64,000 nucleotides of DNA. Origin: Pontimicrobium aquaticum (GTDB lineage: Bacteria > Bacteroidota > Bacteroidia > Flavobacteriales > Flavobacteriaceae). The notes below the pieces were generated by a model. That model was given only the letters and a program-made list of their open reading frames with translations. It made no database searches and was not told the origin of the DNA. Location of the stretch: contig NZ_SUPL01000002.1 of the NCBI RefSeq assembly GCF_005047595.1, positions 124,001 to 188,000 of the forward strand, read 5' to 3'. The position numbers and the translations under genes are program-made. This document shows positions 54,784 through 62,745 of the stretch, piece after piece; position 1 is the first letter of the stretch; each line of letters begins with the position of its first letter.

Positions 54784-56677
54784 ACAGCATACAATATTAA
54801 CGGTTTTTTTATTAGTGTTCTCTTATTCCTTTAGTCAGGAATTAACATTTAATAAGGTTAAGGATTCAATTCTTTCCATTATAGAAAAAGAAGATATTCC
54901 AGGTATATCACTGGCAATTATTAATAAAAAGGATTCACTCTATTGGTCGGGAGGTTTTGGTATGGCAGATATTGAAAATAATATCCCAATGACCAAAAAC
55001 TCATTGATGTTTATAGCTTCTACAAGTAAAAACTTTATTGCTTTAAGCATTATGACATTAGTAGAAGAGGGAAAAGTTAAGTTAACAACACCTATTAAAG
55101 ATATTATTCCAGAGATTAATTATAAAAACCCTTGGAAAGATACTAACCCAATAACCCTTGAAATGGTATTGGAACATACAACTGGTTTTGATGATACAAG
55201 GTATAATAATTTTATTGGGGAAGATGATGAATACCTTACATTAAAAGAGTTGTTAAATACCTACCCAAATGCTTTGCATAGTCGTTGGAAACCAGGGACT
55301 ATGTTTTCGTATTCCAATTTAAATTACACACTTGCTGGATATATCATTGAAAAAATTACGGGAATGCCTTTTGAAGCTTATGTCAAACAAAGCATTCTTG
55401 ATCCTTTAGAAATGAATGAGACAAAGTTGACTAATCCAACAGCTAAATATCCCAACATAGCTATTCCTTACGGTTATGATTTTAAAAATCAAAAAAATGT
55501 ACCCTTCTTTCAAAATGGGAAAGTAGGGGCAAATTTCATGCAGCGCCCAGCATCATTTGTTATTACATCCTCTAAAGATATGTTGAAGTATCTTAATTTT
55601 TATTTATCGGCTAATGAAAACAATAGCTTAATTGTGGGTAAAGCATCTATTGACCGAATGGAAAATGGTGAAACGAGTTATGATGCCAAATTAGGTTTAG
55701 ACGGTAGGTATGGATTAGGTAATAAACCTGGGCTAAGAGAAGTACAACTTTTTGGTCATCATGGAAATGCGTGGAACACCTCATTCTTTCTATATAATAG
55801 AGAGGTTGGCGTTGGTTACTATTTGGCAACTAACTGTAGCTTTGGTATTCCTCAAATAAGAAGATTACTAACAGCTTTTCTTTTTAAAGATTATAAAATA
55901 GAAACCACTCGTAACTATCAATCTTCCGAAATAGCAAAGCCTTTTGAAGGGTTTTATGAAGCTGTAACGTCTCGTAATGAAATGTTATTGTTTTTTGATC
56001 AAATACGTTATGCTGGAAACTTAAAAGTTGAAAGTGATACGGTGTGTTTTGACGGTGGCTTAAAGCAACGTAAGTACAAGGTTTTTGAAAATTCAACTGA
56101 AAAGCTAATTTCACTTAATCGTGTAGATAAAAGATTTGAAAAGCAAAGGAACATGAGTTCGCTTGGGCTTATGTATGACGAAAATAATGAACAAGTTCTT
56201 GTTTGGGATACAGGAACAGCCACAGTGTATTTTAAGAAAAAATCAGCGTTCATTCATTATTTTAAACACATTTCTCTTTTTGCAAGCATTCCAATATTAG
56301 CAATAGCTACGTTGGTTATATTAATTATAAGCCTTATTAAAACAATAAAAAGAAGGTTTAAATTTTCTGTCATAAATACAACCATTAGCATAGCAACATT
56401 ATCATTAGCCTTAATGATATTTATTGGTATCCCTTCAGGGCCTTTTGACTTAATTGCTTTGGGAGAAATGAACTTAAAAACAATTCTCTTTTTTATACTA
56501 AGTATGGTTTTTCCATTGGTGTCATTAATATATATAAAAGAGGTTGTTAAACATCGTAATAAAAGTCTCTCTCTCTGGTTAAAAATTCCATATTCATTAA
56601 TATGCTTTTCAATTATTTATCTCAATGTATTCATGTTGCAAAATGGGTTTGTTGGGTTACAATTTTGGAATTATTAA
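54776..56677 (+). CDS. Serine hydrolase with C-terminal membrane segments
   Basis: A 633-residue protein: signal peptide about 1-20, a class-C-like hydrolase domain with S82-T-S-K85 and YSN (FSYSNLNYTLAG), an additional beta domain (about 370-480, where HHGNAW marks the end of the hydrolase), and four hydrophobic segments (about 500-520, 535-555, 565-585 and 605-625). The helices probably anchor the protein in a membrane with the hydrolase on the outer face. Third serine hydrolase of the region. Confidence 0.87.
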   Translation: MIKQHTILTVFLLVFSYSFSQELTFNKVKDSILSIIEKEDIPGISLAIINKKDSLYWSGGFGMADIENNIPMTKNSLMFIASTSKNFIALSIMTLVEEGKVKLTTPIKDIIPEINYKNPWKDTNPITLEMVLEHTTGFDDTRYNNFIGEDDEYLTLKELLNTYPNALHSRWKPGTMFSYSNLNYTLAGYIIEKITGMPFEAYVKQSILDPLEMNETKLTNPTAKYPNIAIPYGYDFKNQKNVPFFQNGKVGANFMQRPASFVITSSKDMLKYLNFYLSANENNSLIVGKASIDRMENGETSYDAKLGLDGRYGLGNKPGLREVQLFGHHGNAWNTSFFLYNREVGVGYYLATNCSFGIPQIRRLLTAFLFKDYKIETTRNYQSSEIAKPFEGFYEAVTSRNEMLLFFDQIRYAGNLKVESDTVCFDGGLKQRKYKVFENSTEKLISLNRVDKRFEKQRNMSSLGLMYDENNEQVLVWDTGTATVYFKKKSAFIHYFKHISLFASIPILAIATLVILIISLIKTIKRRFKFSVINTTISIATLSLALMIFIGIPSGPFDLIALGEMNLKTILFFILSMVFPLVSLIYIKEVVKHRNKSLSLWLKIPYSLICFSIIYLNVFMLQNGFVGLQFWNY

Positions 56678-56688
56678 ATACAAGAATC

Positions 56689-57639
56689 ATGAATAAAATA
56701 GTAAAAAACAAACTGCAAATTTTTATAGCATTGCAAATTTCAATAGCACTTTTGATGTTTTTTATAATAAATGTAAGTTCACAAAATTCAAATACTGTTG
56801 TATCAAAAAAAGGGTTCCTAAATTCATATTTAAATCGTCTGGATTTTTCAAAAGGAGCTGTAAGATTAGAGCCCAACCTAATTTCAACCAATAAAATAGA
56901 ATACAATACAAGTTTTAATCTACGAACAGAAACCTTGTATTACACGATTAGTTCTTCCGATTGGTCTGAGTCTAATATTATACAAAGCCAATTTAAAAAT
57001 GGTAAATTTTTAAAGCCTAAAAAAGCAATGTTTGGTAAGCAATTATATAACAGTGCCGATGTACATATACAAAGTAACGGTAAATACCTTTATTATGTTG
57101 GCGATGATGGTGACATTTGGCGAAGTAAACAAAAAGATAATCAATGGTCTAAACCAGAAAAACTTCCTGAAACAATAAATTCCAAAGCACCAGAAGCTTA
57201 CCCAATGACAACCAATAGTGGTAACCTTTATTTTTCTAGACCATCAAGAGCGTCCAGTTACGATATTTATGTGGCAAAATTTAAAAATGGAAAGTACGAG
57301 GAAGCCATAAAACTACCAAACACTATCAATTCCAATTTGTTGGAATCTGATGCTTGGGTTGCTCCAGATGAGTCGTTCATGATTTTTGCCAGAAAAGATG
57401 ATTCTAATGGATTTGGGGTAACAGATCTTTTTATCAGTTTTAATGATAATGGACAATGGACGAAAGCCAAAAATTTAGGTAAAAAATATAATAGTGAGGG
57501 CGTTGATGGTAGCCCATGGTTATCACCAGATTATAAATATATGTTTTTAACGTCAACAAGAAACTCGCCAAACCCAAAACAATTTGATGGTGGCTTAGAT
57601 TTGTATGTGACGAAATTTAATCTTAATGAGTTTAAGTAA
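56689..57639 (+). CDS. PD40 (TolB-like) beta-propeller protein
   Basis: A 316-residue exported protein with a hydrophobic N-terminal segment (about 12-30) and PD40/TolB-like beta-propeller repeats (NSADVHIQSNGKYLYYVGDDGDIW, APEAYPMTTNSGNLYFSRPS, GVDGSPWLSPDYKYMFLTSTRNSP...GLDLYVTKF). The frame is open to 56602, but the ATG at 56689 begins a clean signal segment and removes a long overlap with the previous gene. Probably a binding protein; partner unknown. Confidence 0.82.
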   Translation: MNKIVKNKLQIFIALQISIALLMFFIINVSSQNSNTVVSKKGFLNSYLNRLDFSKGAVRLEPNLISTNKIEYNTSFNLRTETLYYTISSSDWSESNIIQSQFKNGKFLKPKKAMFGKQLYNSADVHIQSNGKYLYYVGDDGDIWRSKQKDNQWSKPEKLPETINSKAPEAYPMTTNSGNLYFSRPSRASSYDIYVAKFKNGKYEEAIKLPNTINSNLLESDAWVAPDESFMIFARKDDSNGFGVTDLFISFNDNGQWTKAKNLGKKYNSEGVDGSPWLSPDYKYMFLTSTRNSPNPKQFDGGLDLYVTKFNLNEFK

Positions 57640-57652
57640 AAAACACATTTAA

Positions 57653-59068
57653 ATGAGAATTAATATGAAATCAATAATATATATGGTAAGAAGTATGAAG
57701 TCATTATCTCTAGCAATTATTGGATTACTAGTTTTAAACAGCTGCGTTTCAAAAGAAAAAAATGATTCAACTAAAAACAGCGAGGAAGCCCAAGTAACTA
57801 CTAAATACGCTATGAGTATTGTGTTTAGGGAAACACCGTATTCAGATATTAAAGGTGCTAATTATGTAACCAAAAGCGAAGCTAATAATGTAAAGCATTT
57901 TGAGTTTGATTACGATGAACAAGGAAGATTAATTGAAAGCCGATATGTACTTAATGATGAGTTAATAACATTCAATGATCGTTTTGTGAGAGCTCCAAAA
58001 ATAAAAATCAGCTATCAGGATAGCTTGGAAATTCGCACATTTTATAATGAATATGGACATAGAACTTTAGTGTCTGGGGATGTTTACGAAACCAGAATTA
58101 CTTTAAATGACAAAGGAGAAAGAAAGTCGTTGACCTTCTATGACCTAAACGGAAAACCTATTGAAAACGATTTTGGAATAGCAAGTTATAAATGGGAAAT
58201 TGCGCCAAATGGAGATATTATTGAGTCTAGGTACAATTTAAAAGAAGAGTTGGTAAGAAACAGACCAGAATTTCAATACATGATAACTAGATTTTCCTTT
58301 GATGAAAATGATATGCTTACAGAAATGACCAATCTTGGTATAGACGGAAAACAACCCACACCAGATGATTCAGGGGTTATAACTACCGAAATAAAATACG
58401 ATGATAAGGGACGCTTTATTGAATGGGCAAATTTTGATATGGATGGTAACCCAATAAAAGGCATGACAAACCTTGCTAAAATTATTTATAAACCATCAGC
58501 GTATTTTTCTGAAGAAGTTGCCATTTTTATTGATGAAAATAACAATCCCCAAAATTCAAATTGGGGCGTGCATAAAATTATATACCAGTTTGATGCGTAT
58601 GGAAATCAATTAGGAAGAGTTTTAAAAGATACTCTTGACCAACCTACCAATTCTAGAAGTGGTTTAGGTATTTTAAAATCAACATATACTTCTGATGGGA
58701 AACATTTAGTTTCTAGCAACTACTTTGATAAAGACGAAAAACCAATTGGTTTTGGAGAAAACCAGGTGCATGAACTGCGCGTGGAATTTGATGACCAAAA
58801 CAGACCAGTACGATCATCTTTTTATGATTTAAATGGTGAAATAGCTAATGGCTGGAGTGGTTATGCAACCGAAGAACTTCATTTTGATGAGAACGGAAGG
58901 TTAACAGTGCGTCAATACTTGGATAGTAAAGGAAACTTGGTTAACAATCAGGATTTTGATATAGCACGTTTTACATACCAATATAAAAACAACATTGAAT
59001 TACAAAGTGTAAAAACTTTTGATGCTGAAGGCAATGAAATTAAACCGCAATGGGATCCAGATCATTAA
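57653..59068 (+). CDS. Repeat lipoprotein, paralog of the 51806 gene
   Basis: A 471-residue protein with lipobox LNSC. Three in-frame ATG codons exist (57653, 57665, 57695); the last gives the most compact lipoprotein signal (MKSLSLAIIGLLVLNSC), so the true start is uncertain. The body repeats units such as EFDYDEQGRLIESRYVLND, RITLNDKGERKSLTFYDLNGKP, TEIKYDDKGRFIEWANFDMDGNP and ELRVEFDDQNRPVRSSFYDLNGE. The plan equals that of the 51806 protein. Probably a surface-exposed beta-solenoid lipoprotein; function unknown. Confidence 0.72.
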   Translation: MRINMKSIIYMVRSMKSLSLAIIGLLVLNSCVSKEKNDSTKNSEEAQVTTKYAMSIVFRETPYSDIKGANYVTKSEANNVKHFEFDYDEQGRLIESRYVLNDELITFNDRFVRAPKIKISYQDSLEIRTFYNEYGHRTLVSGDVYETRITLNDKGERKSLTFYDLNGKPIENDFGIASYKWEIAPNGDIIESRYNLKEELVRNRPEFQYMITRFSFDENDMLTEMTNLGIDGKQPTPDDSGVITTEIKYDDKGRFIEWANFDMDGNPIKGMTNLAKIIYKPSAYFSEEVAIFIDENNNPQNSNWGVHKIIYQFDAYGNQLGRVLKDTLDQPTNSRSGLGILKSTYTSDGKHLVSSNYFDKDEKPIGFGENQVHELRVEFDDQNRPVRSSFYDLNGEIANGWSGYATEELHFDENGRLTVRQYLDSKGNLVNNQDFDIARFTYQYKNNIELQSVKTFDAEGNEIKPQWDPDH

Positions 59069-59087
59069 AAACAATAATTATTAAGAG

Positions 59088-59525
59088 ATGAAACAAATTA
59101 TCTATGCTTTTGTAGGAACCCTATTATTGGTTTCTTGTACAAGTAGCACAAGTGAAAAAGCCATTGAACAATGGAAACAAGAAATTATAGACACCGAAGC
59201 GGCTTTTGCTAAAATGGCAAAAGAGCAAGGTATGAATAAGGCTTTTGTAGCGTATGCAGCGGATAATGCTGTTTTAATGCGAGGTAACCAACTTATAAAA
59301 GGAAAAGAAGCCATCACTAAATTTATGGAACCTCAAGTATCAAAAGGTTTGGCTTGGAAACCAGATTATGTTGAGGTGTCAGCTTCTGGCGATTTTGGCT
59401 ATACCTATGGCTACTATACATTTACCTATCAAGATTCCATAGGAAACGATGTGGAGAGCAAAGGCGTGTTTCATTCGGTTTGGAAACGTCAAGATGATGG
59501 CTCTTGGAAATTTGTTTGGGATTAA
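59088..59525 (+). CDS. NTF2-like (SnoaL/DUF4440) lipoprotein
   Basis: A 145-residue lipoprotein (lipobox LLVSC, Cys17) with an NTF2-like alpha-beta barrel: EQWKQEIIDTEAAFAKMAKEQGMNKAFVAYAADNAVLMRGNQLIKGKEAITKFM and the terminal beta strands ending SVWKRQDDGSWKFVWD. The cavity of this fold binds small ligands or supports enzymes. Specific role unknown. Confidence 0.85.
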   Translation: MKQIIYAFVGTLLLVSCTSSTSEKAIEQWKQEIIDTEAAFAKMAKEQGMNKAFVAYAADNAVLMRGNQLIKGKEAITKFMEPQVSKGLAWKPDYVEVSASGDFGYTYGYYTFTYQDSIGNDVESKGVFHSVWKRQDDGSWKFVWD

Positions 59526-59542
59526 GATTTAAAATAAGGAAA

Positions 59543-60145
59543 ATGAAAAAGTTAATTTTAATAGTAGTAATATCAGTTAGTTTTTTTGAAATAACTGTAG
59601 CTCAAAAGATAGGTTCATATACTGATTCAAGGGACGGAAAAACATATAAAACTGTGCGTATTGGTGATCAAACTTGGTTAGCTGAAAACTTAGCTTTCAA
59701 AGTAGAAAAAGGTTGTTGGGCTCCAGATAATAACCAAAGTAATGTGTCAGAATATGGCTATTTATATGATTGGGAAGCAGCAAAAAAGGCAGTACCATCA
59801 GGGTGGAGGTTACCAACTAAAGAAGATTTTTTAAAGCTGTTAAATGTTTACGGAGGGAATGAAAGTAGAAAAGCATACAATGCATTAAGAGTGGGTGGAG
59901 AGTCAAATTTTAACGTAAAATTAGCCGGATCTAGGTATGTAGAAGTTGAAAATGTTTACCAATTTGGAAAAGGAGCTGGTATCTGGACATCTAACGAGCA
60001 TTATAAAATTTATGCTTGGTATTGCTATTTTAGGGAAGATCATGGTGATGGAGGAGGAACACCAAAATATAATAAAAAAGCAGTAATGGGCACTAATAGT
60101 CAAAAAACAGCTTTAAGTGTTAGGTTAATAAAAGAAAATAATTAA
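59543..60145 (+). CDS. FISUMP-domain exported protein
   Basis: A 200-residue protein with a signal peptide (about 1-20, ending VAQ) and a Fibrobacter-type major-paralogous (FISUMP) domain: DSRDGKTYKTVRIGDQTWLAENLAFKV ... NVSEYGYLYDWEAAKKAVPSGWRLPTKEDFLKLLNVYGG ... GIWTSNEHYKIYAWYCYF ... ALSVRLIKE. The ATG at 59543 is chosen because the longer form from 59504 overlaps the previous gene and lacks a signal peptide at its start. A related fold is found in sulfatase-modifying factors such as GldK. Confidence 0.82.
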   Translation: MKKLILIVVISVSFFEITVAQKIGSYTDSRDGKTYKTVRIGDQTWLAENLAFKVEKGCWAPDNNQSNVSEYGYLYDWEAAKKAVPSGWRLPTKEDFLKLLNVYGGNESRKAYNALRVGGESNFNVKLAGSRYVEVENVYQFGKGAGIWTSNEHYKIYAWYCYFREDHGDGGGTPKYNKKAVMGTNSQKTALSVRLIKENN

Positions 60146-60228
60146 ACCAAAAATTGGCAAATCAATGGAATGTCAAATCTCGAATTAGAACTCTTGGAAA
60201 TTTGCTTAATATTTAGAATATAGCTAAA

Positions 60229-61208
60229 ATGTTTAAAAAATTATTTTTTATAGGATTCATTTTATTCGCTTCTGTAACATTGCGAGCTCAAGAAGATATC
60301 GATGCAATAAGAGATAGTGCGTTTTTTTATTATTCATCAAAAAAGTTTTTAAAGGCCGGAATACTATTTGAAAAGGTAGCATTAAAGAGTAATGATAAAA
60401 ACGATTTTTACAATGCTAGTTGTAGTTATGCATTGGCAAATTCTAAAACAAAAACACTTCAATTGGCAAATGTGGCTTTTCAAAAGGGAATTTATGGTTT
60501 TAGTGAAGATAAAGATTTTATAAATCTCCTAAAAGAAAAGGCTTTTTTAGAATTAATAGAGAAAGAGCGGACGGAAATTGATTTTTATAATAAAAAGAAA
60601 CGAGAGATTAAGATTATTAGGCCAGAAAATTTCGATCCCAAAACAAAATATCCACTATTAATTTTCATACATGGTTATGGAGAATCGCCTGAAACGTATT
60701 TAGATTTAATTAAAAGTATTGATCTGTTAAAAAAATATATCATTATTATTCCACACGGAAGTGAAGTAGTAGGTAGAAATAGTTTTTCTTGGAGTTTAAT
60801 GATAGAGCAGAAAATATAATTATGAAATCGTACTATCAAGTTAAAGAAGATTTTTTGATAGATGAAAATAGAACGTATTTGTTTGGATTTTCGCAAGGAG
60901 GTGGTTTAAGCTATTATTTAGGTGCAAAATACGCTAATATATTTACTGGTATATTTTCCGTTTCAGGAAGACCTTTTAAAGTTAAAAACTACTCAATTAA
61001 GGGTAAGAAGTTAAAAAAAGTTGCTTCCATAATTGGCACTTTAGATAAAACAAAGAATTTATTGTATGATAATGTAAATATTGAAAGCTATTTAAAAAGT
61101 AGCAAAGTATTATTTTATTTAAAGCAATTAAAAATTGGCCATGAACTTCCAGAAGATAAATATTTATTAGAAGGATTTATTTGGCTTTTAGAAGAGATAG
61201 GTAATTAA
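60229..61208 (+). pseudogene. Frameshifted exported alpha/beta hydrolase (esterase type)
   Basis: Two frames together make one protein. The first (60229-60819) has a signal peptide, helical repeats, and an alpha/beta hydrolase start LLIFIHGYGESPETYLDL ... IIIPHGSEVVGRNSFSW, then shifts to a stop. The second frame, open from about 60789 to 61208, continues with AENIIMKSYYQVKEDFLIDENRTYLFGFSQGGGLSYYLG, carrying the nucleophile elbow GFSQGG, and KIGHELPEDKYLLEGFIWLLEE with the histidine. Between them, near 60785-60805, one base is lost or gained. It may be a dead gene, a sequencing error or a frameshift; no classical slippery heptamer is in frame. Confidence 0.8.
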
Positions 61209-61265
61209 AAAAATCAAAAGCTATATTTCATTTAATAAGCTCGTAAAGAAGTTTTAATAGTAAAA

Positions 61266-62738
61266 ATGAAACGAAAAAAAATAAAAGTATTATTAGTAGT
61301 TTTAACTTTTGCCTTTGGTTGTAAAGATGTTGAAAAAGAGAAACAACAGGATGCCTATAAAACAGAGTTGGTAGAATATAAAACCTATCAAGGGAAATCT
61401 TTTAATGGTGAATTGGGATATGTAAACCTTAAAGAGAATAGAGAAGATAGTCTATCAAAAAGTATTCAAGTCCCTTTTTTTAGAATAAAAACAACAGCTA
61501 AAAATCCTTTACCACCAATTTTTGTCCTAGCAGGTGGTCCTGGAGATAATCCTTCGGTATTAGAGGAGATTAAGGATATTGCACCTTTATTATACGAATT
61601 TTCATCTAGAAGTGATGTTGTTGTTTTAGAACAAAGAGGTAACGGACTGTCTAATCCAAATCTATTATGTCCTAGTAATTATAGTTTACCTTTAGATGAG
61701 CCTTTAAGTTTTGACTTGTTTGCTGAAAACTATCGAAGTTATATTCAAAATTGTAGTAACTATTGGCAGGAAAAAAACAGGGATTTGTCTGGGTACAATG
61801 TCATTTCTATGGTATATGATATAGACGATATCAGAAAGACTTTAGGCTATAATAAAATCATGCTTTTTGGTGGAAGCTTTGGTTCGCATCATGCACTAGT
61901 TTACACTAAACAATACCCATATAATGTTGACAGAATACTACTAGATAGTCCAGAGGGCTTAACTCATACGGTAAAGTTACCTGTTAATGCAGATAAAATT
62001 CTAAATCAACTTTCTGATTTGGTATCACAAGATAAAAACTTAAATCATCAAATATCATCATTTAAAGATCTTGTAAAAAAACAATTAACATTATTAGAAT
62101 CTAATCCTATAAAGGTTGAGGTTTTACACCCTGAAACGAATAAGCAGGTTGATATTGTATTAGGAAAATACGACCTACAACTTATCACTGCTTTAGAGTT
62201 AGGAAGAAAGGGTTATAGAGCGTTACCAGTTCACTACCTTCAAATGGATCAAGGTAATTATACTTGGTTAGCAAAAAAGGCTATAAATATTCGAGTAAAT
62301 CAACAGGAGAATTTAATGGCTGTGTTAACAGATTGTGCTTCTGGAGCCACTAAAGAAAGAAGGGATTTGGTAAACACACAAAAGTTTGAAACCATCTTGG
62401 AAGATGCACTCAATAATGTGATTTTCTCTGCATGCGATCTGATTCCAAATAAAGAATTGGCAAACAGTTTAGCTGAAGATTTTAAAAGTAATATTCCCAT
62501 TCTTTTAATTTATGGTAGCCAAGATGCGAGAACACCTCCTGAAAACGCCTATGACATTGCGGCTTATTTTAACAAACCAAAAATGTTAAAAGTTGAATAC
62601 GGCTCTCATGATTTATTTAAAGAAGTATTGGATAGCATAAAGCCTATAATGATAGATTATCTAGCTTCAGAGTATCCAGAAGGTTTGATAATACCAAAAG
62701 AAATTAATGCAAAACTGGATTTAAAAACAGAAGAATAA
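61266..62738 (+). CDS. Alpha/beta hydrolase lipoprotein (proline iminopeptidase / TAP-like)
   Basis: A 490-residue lipoprotein (lipobox FGC, Cys19) of the S33-type alpha/beta hydrolase family: oxyanion/HG region LAGGPGDNPSVLEEI, QRGNGLSNP, nucleophile elbow FGGSFGSH with Ser about 204, Asp in LLIYGSQDARTPPENAYDIA and His in EYGSHDLFKE. The C-terminus resembles TAP-like domains. Probable aminopeptidase or esterase facing the outside. Confidence 0.88.
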   Translation: MKRKKIKVLLVVLTFAFGCKDVEKEKQQDAYKTELVEYKTYQGKSFNGELGYVNLKENREDSLSKSIQVPFFRIKTTAKNPLPPIFVLAGGPGDNPSVLEEIKDIAPLLYEFSSRSDVVVLEQRGNGLSNPNLLCPSNYSLPLDEPLSFDLFAENYRSYIQNCSNYWQEKNRDLSGYNVISMVYDIDDIRKTLGYNKIMLFGGSFGSHHALVYTKQYPYNVDRILLDSPEGLTHTVKLPVNADKILNQLSDLVSQDKNLNHQISSFKDLVKKQLTLLESNPIKVEVLHPETNKQVDIVLGKYDLQLITALELGRKGYRALPVHYLQMDQGNYTWLAKKAINIRVNQQENLMAVLTDCASGATKERRDLVNTQKFETILEDALNNVIFSACDLIPNKELANSLAEDFKSNIPILLIYGSQDARTPPENAYDIAAYFNKPKMLKVEYGSHDLFKEVLDSIKPIMIDYLASEYPEGLIIPKEINAKLDLKTEE

Positions 62739-62745
62739 GCATATT

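Noticed and set aside
60775-60820. Programmed -1 frameshift in the esterase gene
   Set aside because: No X-XXY-YYZ heptamer in the zero frame and no clear downstream stimulator; a plain indel or error is more likely.
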